From the NCBI GenBank assembly GCA_020026285.1, contig JAHHQS010000029.1:1-32426 (forward strand): a DNA stretch of 32,426 bases, in the 5' to 3' direction. The notes beneath the pieces were generated by a model, which saw nothing but the letters and a program-made list of their open reading frames with translations, did no database searches and was not told where the DNA came from. Of this stretch, positions 24,529 to 32,198 are shown in pieces. Positions within the stretch are counted from its first letter, which is position 1, and each line of letters starts with the position of its first letter. Origin of the DNA: Parabacteroides sp. (lineage in GTDB: Bacteria; Bacteroidota; Bacteroidia; Bacteroidales; Tannerellaceae). The position numbers and the translations under genes are program-made.

Positions 24529-24536
24529 CAAAGATA
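24529..24536 (-). promoter_or_regulatory. -7 promoter element of the sigma54-dependent regulator gene
   Basis: TATCTTTG on the minus strand fits TAnnTTTG, 22 bp upstream of the chosen start codon. Confidence 0.5.
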
Positions 24537-24582
24537 CAAATTATTATAAGATATAACCTATATATAATCCAATAGAATCACG

Positions 24583-24590
24583 TACATTTG
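24583..24590 (+). promoter_or_regulatory. -7 promoter element of oxyR
   Basis: TACATTTG fits TAnnTTTG, 26 bp upstream of the ATG. The approximately 46 bp between this and the divergent -7 box are AT-rich and could hold an operator for OxyR or the divergent regulator; none can be named. Confidence 0.5.
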
Positions 24591-24616
24591 TAAAACGAAC
24601 TTAAATTCCATCTAAA

Positions 24617-25543
24617 ATGACCATTCAACAATTAGAATACATATTGGCGATAAATAAATTTCGTCATTTTGCCAAGGCTGCTGAATATTGCAAAGTAACA
24701 CAACCAACACTAAGTATGATGGTGCAAAAGCTTGAAGATGAACTAGGTCTAAAATTATTTGATCGTTCGTCACAACCGGTACGTCCAACTTCTGCTGGAG
24801 AAAAAGTTCTAGCCCAGGCTCAAAAAGTATTATATCAGGCATCACTTATTAAAGATATTGTAACAGAAGAAAAGGAATCAACTCAAGGATCTTTTTTACT
24901 GGCAGTACTTCCCACAATCGCTCCTTATCTTTTACCGAAATTTCTGCAACACATAGCAGAAGAACATACAGAATTAGACATTCGTATCCGTGAAATGCAA
25001 ACCGGTCCAACTATTTCTGCTTTGAAAAAAGGAGAAATTGACGCAGCTATTATTGCAAACGAACCTGTTGAAGACGATCTACATGGAGAATTATTGTACT
25101 ATGAAGAATTTTTTGGATATGTTTCCAAAAATGAACCTGTATACAAGTTAGATAAAATAAGAACTGCCGATATTAATGACGAACGTTTATGGCTTTTGGA
25201 TGAAGGACATTGTTTCAGAGATCAGTTAATACGCTTCTGCCAAAGAGAAAAAGTAAAACTTCACCAGGCGGCATATCGTTTTGGCAGTTTGGAAACATTC
25301 ATGCATATGGTTGAAGGAGGCTATGGCGTAACATTCATTCCAGAATTGGCTGCACTACAATTAAGTCAGGAACAAAAGGAATTAGTTCGTCCGTTTGCAA
25401 TACCAAGACCGGCACGTGAAATTTATTTTGTTACCAGAAAAGATTTTATCCGTCATTCCATTTCCAAAATATTAATTGAACATATAAAGAATGCTGTTCC
25501 TAAAGAAATGCTTCGCTTAAGACCAGGACAAAAAGCAGTTTAA
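24617..25543 (+). CDS. oxyR: OxyR, LysR-type peroxide-sensing regulator
   Basis: The 308-residue LysR-type protein has an N-terminal helix-turn-helix (IQQLEYILAINKFRHFAKAA, then VTQPTLSMMVQKLEDELG) and a substrate-binding-like effector domain (about 90-300). In the effector domain GHCFRDQLIRFC places cysteines at residues 199 and 208, the same numbers and spacing as the redox pair of E. coli OxyR, in the same surroundings (E. coli: GHCLRDQ). This identifies it as OxyR rather than a general LysR protein. Peroxide oxidises the pair to a disulfide and switches on catalase, peroxiredoxin and ferritin-like genes; none of those is in this window. Confidence 0.93.
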   Translation: MTIQQLEYILAINKFRHFAKAAEYCKVTQPTLSMMVQKLEDELGLKLFDRSSQPVRPTSAGEKVLAQAQKVLYQASLIKDIVTEEKESTQGSFLLAVLPTIAPYLLPKFLQHIAEEHTELDIRIREMQTGPTISALKKGEIDAAIIANEPVEDDLHGELLYYEEFFGYVSKNEPVYKLDKIRTADINDERLWLLDEGHCFRDQLIRFCQREKVKLHQAAYRFGSLETFMHMVEGGYGVTFIPELAALQLSQEQKELVRPFAIPRPAREIYFVTRKDFIRHSISKILIEHIKNAVPKEMLRLRPGQKAV

Positions 25544-25632
25544 ACAAATGATTCAGAACAACTTTCATGAATTATTTTAAATGGAATATATTTAACGATA
25601 AAACTTTTTTTGAATAAATAGTTAACTTTTTC

Positions 25633-25661
25633 TTGTTTTAAAGAAAAAATAACTAATTTTG
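25633..25661 (+). promoter_or_regulatory. Promoter of the aromatic amino acid operon
   Basis: TTG at 25633-25635 and TAATTTTG at 25654-25661, separated by 18 bp, match the Bacteroidetes promoter. The start site would be near 25666, giving a leader of about 210 nt before pheA. Confidence 0.6.
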
Positions 25662-25690
25662 TCCCAAGAAAAAAAATAAAAGAGAAACAA

Positions 25691-25768
25691 ATGACTCGAT
25701 TTAACTTTACATATTACTTTTATTACTTTTACTTTTATTGCAAGGTAAAGGCAGGAGTTTGTATGTAA
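25691..25768 (+). CDS. Phe/Tyr-rich leader peptide of the aromatic amino acid operon
   Basis: A 25-codon frame begins with ATG after AGAGAAAC. Residues 4-16 read FNFTYYFYYFYFY: five Phe and six Tyr in thirteen. It ends CKVKAGVCM then TAA. Such a run of codons for the end products of the following genes is the hallmark of an attenuator leader peptide (compare PheL). The last codons include GCA GGA, which form the antiterminator strand. A ribosome that reaches the stop codon would cover that strand; a ribosome stalled on the Phe/Tyr codons would leave it free. Confidence 0.88.
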   Translation: MTRFNFTYYFYYFYFYCKVKAGVCM

Positions 25769-25834
25769 AGAATTGATGTTGGTTATATGTCAATATATAA
25801 TATGAAGTCCTGCCGGTTACGGTAGGACTTTTTT
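25750..25834 (+). promoter_or_regulatory. Transcription attenuator (antiterminator and terminator arms)
   Basis: GGCAGGA at 25750-25756, inside the leader gene, is exactly complementary to TCCTGCC at 25808-25814, the left arm of the terminator hairpin; two more pairs are possible after one mismatch. The two structures exclude each other. When charged tRNA-Phe and tRNA-Tyr are plentiful the leader is fully translated, GGCAGGA is masked and the terminator forms. When either is scarce, the stalled ribosome lets the antiterminator form and transcription reaches pheA. The logic is inferred from sequence. Confidence 0.8.
25805..25834 (+). terminator. Attenuator terminator
   Basis: AAGTCCTGCCG pairs with CGGTAGGACTT (11 pairs, one G-U) around GTTA and is followed directly by T's. 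It lies 37 bp after the leader stop codon and 45 bp before pheA. Confidence 0.88.
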
Positions 25835-25878
25835 ATTTTACACACTTCGAGTAAAGAGATTTTAAGAAAAGATTAACA

Positions 25879-26724
25879 ATGGACAGAAAAGTAGCAATTC
25901 AAGGTATAGCAGGTTCATATCACGATATCGCAGCACATAAGTATTTCGAAAAGGATAATGTTGAAACAATTCCCTGTAACACTTTCAGAGATGTTATTAG
26001 CACAATAAAAAAAGATCCTTCAATATTAGGATTAATGGCAATAGAAAATACAATTGCTGGTAGTTTATTACAAAATCATGAACTTATACGTGAAAGCGGA
26101 TTCAGTATCATTGGTGAATACAAATTACGTATTTCTCATTCTCTTGCAGCTCTGCCAGGCACAAAGATGGAAGATATTATAGAAGTGAACTCACATCCTA
26201 TTGCTTTAATGCAATGTACCGAATTTCTAGATACACTTCCGAATGCCAAAGTAGTAGAAAAGGATGATACAGCCAGTAGTGCACGTTGGATTGCAGAAAA
26301 CAAAATGAAAGGACATGCTGCTATTTGTGGCAAACTTGCTGCTGAAATATATAATCTGGAAATATTGGCAGAAGGAATCGAAACAAACAAACGTAACTTC
26401 ACTCGTTTCTTGGCTATTGCTGACAGATGGACAGCTGATGAAATGCAAAGAAATGTTTTGAAAAACAAAGCCTCTATTGTTTTTGCCCTTCCTCATACAG
26501 CAGGAAGTCTATCCAAAGTTTTATCTGTTCTTTCTTTTTATGATATGAATCTCACAAAAATTCAATCACTTCCTATTATTGGTCGGGAATGGGAATATTT
26601 ATTTTACATCAATCTGACTTTCATTGACTATACAAGATACAGACAAGCTCTTGATGCAATCAGACCATTAACAAAAGATTTAAAAATTTTAGGCGAATAT
26701 GAAGAAGGAAGACAAGGTTTGTAA
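25879..26724 (+). CDS. pheA: Prephenate dehydratase with ACT domain
   Basis: This enzyme converts prephenate to phenylpyruvate in the Phe branch. The 281-residue protein starts VAIQGIAGSYHDIAAHKYF and has NFTRFLAI (residues 167-174), the TRF motif of the active site. An ACT domain follows from about residue 195 (ASIVFALPHTAGSLSKVL, then TKIQSLPIIGREWEYLFY). It is monofunctional: there is no N-terminal chorismate mutase, which is supplied by the DAHP synthase fusion two genes later. The ACT motifs differ from the GALV and ESRP motifs that bind Phe in E. coli (here GSLS and QSLP), so feedback control may differ. The next gene overlaps its end by 26 bp. Confidence 0.92.
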   Translation: MDRKVAIQGIAGSYHDIAAHKYFEKDNVETIPCNTFRDVISTIKKDPSILGLMAIENTIAGSLLQNHELIRESGFSIIGEYKLRISHSLAALPGTKMEDIIEVNSHPIALMQCTEFLDTLPNAKVVEKDDTASSARWIAENKMKGHAAICGKLAAEIYNLEILAEGIETNKRNFTRFLAIADRWTADEMQRNVLKNKASIVFALPHTAGSLSKVLSVLSFYDMNLTKIQSLPIIGREWEYLFYINLTFIDYTRYRQALDAIRPLTKDLKILGEYEEGRQGL

Positions 26725-27883
26725 TATAGTTCCAGCCGAACGAGTAAACAGCGTACAGGAATATTATTTCTCTAAAAAGCTAAAAGAAGTGGCAGAAATG
26801 AACGCCGCTGGAAAAAATGTCATAAATTTGGGAATTGGTAGCCCTGATCTACCTCCTTCTGAAAAAACTGTTGAAACTTTATGCCAACATGCTCGAAATA
26901 CAAATGAACATGGTTATCAACCCTACATCGGTATTCCGGAATTGAGAAAAGCTTTTGCTGACTGGTATAAAAAATGGTATCAGGTAGATTTGGATTTTAA
27001 GACAGAAATACAACCATTAATTGGATCAAAAGAAGGTATCCTACATATATCTCTAGCTTTTCTAAATCCAGGTGATGGTGTTCTGGTTCCTAATCCGGGA
27101 TATCCAACTTACAGTTCTGTAAGCAAACTCGTTCAGGCCAGATTGATTCCTTATGAATTAAAAGAAGAACTGAACTGGCAACCCGATTTCGAGGAACTTG
27201 AAAAGATGGATTTGTCTAATGTAAAAATCATGTGGACCAATTACCCGAATATGCCTACTGGTGCAAATGCAAGTATCGAGCTTTACCAGAAACTTGTTAA
27301 TTTCGGGAAAAAACACAATATTATTATTTGCAACGACAATCCATATAGTTTCATTTTAAATGAACATCCAATAAGTATTCTCAGCATACCTGGAGCAAAA
27401 GATATTTGTATCGAGCTGAATTCCATGAGTAAAGCTCACAATATGCCGGGATGGAGAATGGCAATGCTAGCATCAAACAAAACATTCGTACAATGGATTC
27501 TTAAAGTAAAGAGTAATATTGATTCCGGCCAGTTCAAACCTATGCAGTTTGCGGCTGCCGAAGCTTTATCGGCAACGAAAGAATGGTACAACAAGATGAA
27601 CGAAACATATAGAAATCGAAGAGCTTTAGCCGGCGAGATTATGAATTCATTAGGATGTACATATGATAAAAAACAAGTAGGAATGTTCTTATGGGGACGG
27701 ATTCCTGAAACTTATAAAGGGAGCGAAGAATTAGCAGATAAGATATTATACAAAGCAAACGTATTCCTAACTCCAGGATTCATCTTCGGATCTCAGGGAA
27801 ACAGATTTATTCGTATTTCCTTATGTAGCAATAATCAAATGTTACAAAAAGCATTAGACCGAATCCAAGAAGTTATTCGGTAA
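26699..27883 (+). CDS. Class I/II pyridoxal-phosphate aminotransferase (probable aromatic/aspartate type)
   Basis: The 394-residue fold-type I aminotransferase has the PLP lysine in MSKAHNMPGWRMAM (Ser-Lys-Ala-His), an upstream GYQPYIGIPELRKAF, a NYPNMPTG stretch and a C-terminal arginine in RFIRISLC for the substrate carboxylate. In this operon it most likely transaminates phenylpyruvate and 4-hydroxyphenylpyruvate to Phe and Tyr, or prephenate to arogenate. The sequence also resembles LL-diaminopimelate and aspartate aminotransferases, so the specificity is inferred from position. Its start lies inside pheA (26-bp overlap), which indicates translational coupling. Confidence 0.85.
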   Translation: MKKEDKVCNIVPAERVNSVQEYYFSKKLKEVAEMNAAGKNVINLGIGSPDLPPSEKTVETLCQHARNTNEHGYQPYIGIPELRKAFADWYKKWYQVDLDFKTEIQPLIGSKEGILHISLAFLNPGDGVLVPNPGYPTYSSVSKLVQARLIPYELKEELNWQPDFEELEKMDLSNVKIMWTNYPNMPTGANASIELYQKLVNFGKKHNIIICNDNPYSFILNEHPISILSIPGAKDICIELNSMSKAHNMPGWRMAMLASNKTFVQWILKVKSNIDSGQFKPMQFAAAEALSATKEWYNKMNETYRNRRALAGEIMNSLGCTYDKKQVGMFLWGRIPETYKGSEELADKILYKANVFLTPGFIFGSQGNRFIRISLCSNNQMLQKALDRIQEVIR

Positions 27884-27920
27884 TTTAACAACAAGTAAAA
27901 AATAATAAAATAAGATAGAC

Positions 27921-28997
27921 ATGGAAGAGATGAAATTTGAATCAATTTTACTGCCGGGTGTTGACGCACATCGCCCAATAGTAATAGCAGGTCCTTGTAG
28001 TGCAGAATCAGAAGAACAAGTAATGTCAACAGCTAAAGCTTTAGCTGCAAAAGGTATTAAAATTTTCCGTGCAGGAATTTGGAAACCCCGTACAAAACCC
28101 GGATGTTTCGAAGGTATTGGTACTGTCGGATTACCTTGGCTGAAACGAGTTAAAGAAGAAACCGGAATGTATACAGCAATCGAGGTTGCAACTAAAGATC
28201 ATGTCTTTGAAGCGTTAAAAGCCGGTATTGATATACTTTGGATTGGAGCACGTACAACTGTTAATCCTTTTGCTGTTCAGGAAATTGCCGATGCTTTGAA
28301 AGGTGTTGATATTCCTGTACTAGTTAAAAATCCGGTAAATCCTGATTTGGAATTATGGATTGGAGCTTTTGAACGATTATATGGTGCAGGCTTGAAGAAA
28401 TTAGGTGCTATTCACCGCGGATTCAGTACATACGATAAAAAGATCTACAGAAATCTTCCTTTATGGCATATTCCTATCGAACTTCGCCGCCGTATGCCAA
28501 ATCTTCCTATTTTCTGTGACCCTAGTCATATTGGTGGTAAACGAGAATTGATTGCTCCTCTTTGCCAGCAAGCCATGGACTTAAGTTTAGATGGTTTAAT
28601 GATCGAATCTCATTGCAATCCGGATGTGGCCTGGAGTGATGCAAAACAACAGATTACACCAGAAGTTCTTGATTATGTATTGAATCTTCTTGTGATTCGC
28701 GAATCAAATCAGACAACAGAAAATCTAAGTGCTCTTCGTCGTCAGATTGATGGTATTGACGAACAGGTTCTTGAATTATTTGCTAAACGTATGCGTGTTT
28801 CCCGTGAAATTGGTATGTATAAAAAAGAACATAACATGCCTATTCTTCAGTCACCTCGTTATAGCGAAATCCTTGAAAACCGCTCAGGAATGGGTGAAGA
28901 GATGGAATTAAGTACAGATTTCATCAAGAAGATTTTACGAATGATTCACGAAGAATCAATCCGTCAGCAAATGATTATCATGAACGAAAAACAATAA
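27921..28997 (+). CDS. DAHP synthase / chorismate mutase fusion
   Basis: The 358-residue protein is bifunctional. Residues 1-255 are a type I-beta (KDO8P-synthase-like) DAHP synthase, the first step of the shikimate pathway: PIVIAGPCSAES (19-30), FRAGIWKPRTKPGCFEGIG and CDPSHIGGKRE. Residues about 262-350 are an AroQ-type chorismate mutase (ALRRQIDGIDEQVLELFAKR, then VSREIGMYKKEHN). The mutase is C-terminal, the reverse of B. subtilis AroA. Fused mutases often act as the allosteric sensor for chorismate or prephenate in such enzymes. It lies between the aminotransferase (37 bp) and tyrA (12 bp). Confidence 0.92.
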   Translation: MEEMKFESILLPGVDAHRPIVIAGPCSAESEEQVMSTAKALAAKGIKIFRAGIWKPRTKPGCFEGIGTVGLPWLKRVKEETGMYTAIEVATKDHVFEALKAGIDILWIGARTTVNPFAVQEIADALKGVDIPVLVKNPVNPDLELWIGAFERLYGAGLKKLGAIHRGFSTYDKKIYRNLPLWHIPIELRRRMPNLPIFCDPSHIGGKRELIAPLCQQAMDLSLDGLMIESHCNPDVAWSDAKQQITPEVLDYVLNLLVIRESNQTTENLSALRRQIDGIDEQVLELFAKRMRVSREIGMYKKEHNMPILQSPRYSEILENRSGMGEEMELSTDFIKKILRMIHEESIRQQMIIMNEKQ

Positions 28998-29009
28998 GAA
29001 AATAGAACA

Positions 29010-29783
29010 ATGAAAATTCTTATTTTAGGTGCCGGTAAAATGGGTTCTTTCTTTTCAGATCTGTTGAGCTTCGACCATGAAGTAGCAGTTCTTGAAAATG
29101 ATCCTCAGCGAATGCGTTTTATATACAATGTACTTCGCTTACAGAAAGCTGAAGAAATTCAGGATTTTGCTCCAGAACTAGTCATTAATTGCGTCACATT
29201 GAATCATACAATTGATGCTTTCAAAACTATTCTTCCATATCTGAAGCCCTATTGTATTATTTCTGATATAGCCTCTGTAAAGACTCATTTGAAAGAATTT
29301 TATGAATCCTGCGGTTTCCCTTATGTTTCAACTCATCCGATGTTCGGACCTACATTTGCAAACTTAGGCAACCTGCAAAAGGAAAATACAATCATTATTT
29401 CTGAAGGAGATCATTTGGGAAAGATATTCTTTAAGGATTTATATGACAAACTTCATCTGAACATCCATGAATATACTTTCGAAGAACATGACAGAGTGGT
29501 TGCTTATTCTTTAGGTATTCCTTTTGCTTCGACTATGGTTTTTGCTGCAACCATGAAACATCAGGATGCTCCGGGAACTACATTCAAGCGCCACATGAAA
29601 ATAGCCAGAGGCCTTCTTTCTGAAGATGATTATTTATTGACTGAGATTCTATTCAATCCTCGAACACCTAAACAGATTGAACGAATACAGGAGGAACTGA
29701 CGACTCTTCTCGATATCATTAAAAATAAAGATACAGAAGGCATCAAAAACTTCCTGACCAAAATTAGAAAGAATATAGAGTAA
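29010..29783 (+). CDS. tyrA: Prephenate (or arogenate) dehydrogenase
   Basis: The 257-residue TyrA-family protein has an N-terminal Rossmann motif ILILGAGKMGSFF (residues 3-15) and acidic Glu32 in VLEND, suggesting NAD rather than NADP. VSTHPMFGPTF (about 108-118) is the conserved His-Pro-Met-Phe-Gly-Pro active-site motif, and the C-terminus is a helical dimerisation domain. It has no ACT domain and is shorter than Bacillus TyrA. It makes the Tyr precursor 4-hydroxyphenylpyruvate (or Tyr from arogenate); the choice of substrate is not readable here. It is last in the aromatic operon, before a strong terminator. Confidence 0.92.
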   Translation: MKILILGAGKMGSFFSDLLSFDHEVAVLENDPQRMRFIYNVLRLQKAEEIQDFAPELVINCVTLNHTIDAFKTILPYLKPYCIISDIASVKTHLKEFYESCGFPYVSTHPMFGPTFANLGNLQKENTIIISEGDHLGKIFFKDLYDKLHLNIHEYTFEEHDRVVAYSLGIPFASTMVFAATMKHQDAPGTTFKRHMKIARGLLSEDDYLLTEILFNPRTPKQIERIQEELTTLLDIIKNKDTEGIKNFLTKIRKNIE

Positions 29784-29792
29784 TATACAATT

Positions 29793-29828
29793 CGGGCACG
29801 TAAAGACATCTTTACGTGCCCGTTTTTT
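29793..29828 (+). terminator. Intrinsic terminator of the aromatic operon
   Basis: CGGGCACGTAAAGA and TCTTTACGTGCCCG form a perfect 14-bp stem (29793-29806 with 29809-29822) and are followed by six T's. Confidence 0.92.
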
Positions 29829-29829
29829 A

Positions 29830-30462
29830 TTATTCGAATTTAGACTGATTCCAGGTATAAACTTTAGGTTTGTCTTTCAAAATAGGTTTTAATTTCTTCT
29901 GGGTTTCTTTATCCAGATATTCCGGTGTTGTATAAATCTGAGTTAAAGTATTATCTTCCGGGCTCAATTTAAATTGAAACATCACCATATCCAATTGTGG
30001 AACAGATTCGATATAACTGAAAGATTTCTTATCGGCATCTTCACGAATAAACCATTCAGCCGGAACCAAGTTCAACATCTCGGAAGAATCCAGAGGTTTC
30101 CATTCCATAGTAAAGAATGAAATTTTACTATCCGCTACTGGACCTCTCATCGTTTCAACCTGACAAATAATATGCGTATCGTTGACCAACGGAAGCATCT
30201 TCATTTCTAATGTAGAACGTTCTGTCAATTGTAAAAAAATATAATCAGAGGTCAGTTTTTTCAATGAAGTAAAACCGCCCATCTTATTCTGTAAACGCGC
30301 ATCCTTGTCTGAAAGATACATGTCAACCAGCGCCTTCCGTCCATCATCTTCCAAGTGTGGAAGCAGATCTTTTGGCATATTCATAAATGCGGTCGACAAA
30401 TCCTGAGCACGCAACGGACTCAGACAGAATAAAAATAAAATATAAAAAGCTATTCGTTTCAT
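29830..30462 (-). CDS. DUF3256 family exported protein
   Basis: The 210-residue protein has a signal peptide (about 1-19, ending SPLRAQ). The mature part, LSTAFMNMPKDLLPHLEDDG with later KKSFSYIESVPQLDMVMFQF, matches my memory of the Bacteroidales-specific DUF3256 family; function unknown. It is probably periplasmic. It is third in a minus-strand run after truA and the EamA transporter, with 14-bp gaps. Confidence 0.75.
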   Translation of the reverse strand: MKRIAFYILFLFCLSPLRAQDLSTAFMNMPKDLLPHLEDDGRKALVDMYLSDKDARLQNKMGGFTSLKKLTSDYIFLQLTERSTLEMKMLPLVNDTHIICQVETMRGPVADSKISFFTMEWKPLDSSEMLNLVPAEWFIREDADKKSFSYIESVPQLDMVMFQFKLSPEDNTLTQIYTTPEYLDKETQKKLKPILKDKPKVYTWNQSKFE

Positions 30463-30476
30463 ATAATCAAATTCTT

Positions 30477-31373
30477 TTATCTTGTTCCTAAATATAAGAA
30501 AACCATACCGATCAATACCAATAATAAATCGATGGCTTTGTTCTTCAAATTCTTTTCATGGAAGAAAAGGGCTCCGGCAGCAAAGGTAACTAAAACATTA
30601 CTTCTTCTAATCATAGAAACAATTGAAATCATTGAATCAGGATCACTCAATGCATAAAAATAAACCCAATCGGCTATACACAAAAAGACCGAAATAAAAA
30701 TAATATTCCATCTCCACTCAAAAGGAGTTGTTTTCTTTCTCCGAGGATACCACAAAAACAAAAGGATAAACAGCATGATAATGCATTGATATACATTAAA
30801 CCATACTTGTACTGTCATTACATCCAGACTTTTCATCAAATACTTGTCGTATAAACCACTTAACGAACCAAACATAACCGACAATACCGAGAAATAGATC
30901 CATTTATTATGCGTAAACCGAATACCTTCCTTTTTCCCAGATGATGATAGCAGATAGAATGAAGCAACAGCAAAGGCTACACCAATCCACTGATAAAGAT
31001 TCAATCGTTCGCCAAAGAGTAATAATGCTCCTATCAGAGTAAGAACCGGCTGAGTCGCTTTGATTGGTCCGGATATGGTAAGAGGCAAATGTTTAAGAGC
31101 GAAGTATCCAAAGATCCAGGCAGACAAAACAATAATGGCTTTTACCAACACCAGCAGATGTGTTTCTAACGGAACTTTTGGTACGTAGAACAATGTATCA
31201 TCCAACACATCGGTTGTATACGACAAACATATAAAAGGTAAAAATATCAGGCTACTGATCAATGTATTGAAAAACAATACAGGAATGACAGCATTCCCGT
31301 TGAGTGAAAGTTTCTTGTTTACTTCATAACAACCCAACAAAAATGCAGATAAAAAAGCTAAAACTACCCACAT
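30477..31373 (-). CDS. EamA/DMT-family transporter
   Basis: The 298-residue inner-membrane protein has ten predicted helices in two five-helix halves, typical of the drug/metabolite transporter superfamily. Markers are LKHLPLTISGPIKATQPVLT in the first half and YALSDPDSMISIVSMIRRSN at the matching place in the second. The substrate is unknown; relatives move amino acids, nucleotides or sugars. It is flanked at 14 bp on either side by truA and the DUF3256 gene, forming one operon. Confidence 0.85.
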   Translation of the reverse strand: MWVVLAFLSAFLLGCYEVNKKLSLNGNAVIPVLFFNTLISSLIFLPFICLSYTTDVLDDTLFYVPKVPLETHLLVLVKAIIVLSAWIFGYFALKHLPLTISGPIKATQPVLTLIGALLLFGERLNLYQWIGVAFAVASFYLLSSSGKKEGIRFTHNKWIYFSVLSVMFGSLSGLYDKYLMKSLDVMTVQVWFNVYQCIIMLFILLFLWYPRRKKTTPFEWRWNIIFISVFLCIADWVYFYALSDPDSMISIVSMIRRSNVLVTFAAGALFFHEKNLKNKAIDLLLVLIGMVFLYLGTR

Positions 31374-31387
31374 AATTATATCAACTT

Positions 31388-32137
31388 TTAAATAAACAGT
31401 TCTTTCGGATAATCCACATCAACCAGATATAAAGCATGGCCCGGAACAGAAGTTCCAGCCTTACAACGGTCTTTCATTTCAATCACTTTACGGAATCCTT
31501 CAATTGTCAATTTCCCTCGTCCTACTTCAAGCAAGGTTCCAACAATAGCTCGAACCATATTACGAAGGAAACGATCAGCCTTGATGGTAAAAACCCAGAC
31601 ATCTCCCTCCTGTTTCCAACCAGCTTCGTAAATATGACAGTTATTCGTCTTTACATCCGTATGTAATTTACTGAAACTTGTAAAATCAATATATTCAAAC
31701 AGCACTTTACAAGCTTCGTTCATTCGTTCGAAATCCAGTTTCCCAAAATAGCGATAAGCTAATTCGTAATTAAACGGATCTTTTTGCATTGTTACATAGT
31801 ACTTATATGTACGGGCTGTTGCATCAAAACGGGCATGAGCATCCGGACGAACCGGAACTATTTTATATATGGCAATATCCTTGGGAAGCAATCTGTTTAA
31901 CTTATCAGTCAGAAAAGGAAGGTTCTCAATCGGACTCTCCATATCAAAATGAGCGACCATCAGCCTGGCATGTACTCCGGCATCAGTTCTTCCGGCACCA
32001 ACAATAGAGACAGATTGTCTTAATATAGTCGAGAGAGCCTCTTCAATACATTGTTGTACGGTTATTCCATTTGGCTGAATCTGCCAGCCGCAGAAAGATT
32101 TTCCGTTATAACCTAAATAAATAAAATATCTGTTCAC
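31388..32137 (-). CDS. truA: tRNA pseudouridine(38-40) synthase TruA
   Basis: The enzyme isomerises uridines 38-40 in the tRNA anticodon arm. The 249-residue length is normal for TruA. The catalytic aspartate is in [11 protein letters not shown] (Asp52; Asp60 in E. coli), preceded by [15 protein letters not shown] and followed by [21 protein letters not shown] in two blocks, both typical of TruA. It is first in the minus-strand operon with the transporter and DUF3256 genes. Confidence 0.95.
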   Translation of the reverse strand: MNRYFIYLGYNGKSFCGWQIQPNGITVQQCIEEALSTILRQSVSIVGAGRTDAGVHARLMVAHFDMESPIENLPFLTDKLNRLLPKDIAIYKIVPVRPDAHARFDATARTYKYYVTMQKDPFNYELAYRYFGKLDFERMNEACKVLFEYIDFTSFSKLHTDVKTNNCHIYEAGWKQEGDVWVFTIKADRFLRNMVRAIVGTLLEVGRGKLTIEGFRKVIEMKDRCKAGTSVPGHALYLVDVDYPKELFI

Positions 32138-32190
32138 GCTAAAAAGCTTGTTTAATAGTACTTTATAATTTCATATTCTATATTCAGGTA

Positions 32191-32198
32191 CAAAGGTA
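32191..32198 (-). promoter_or_regulatory. -7 promoter element of the truA operon
   Basis: TACCTTTG on the minus strand fits TAnnTTTG, 54 bp upstream of the start codon. GTACAAAG occurs twice in a row here (plus strand, 32188-32195 and 32196-32203). Confidence 0.5.
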
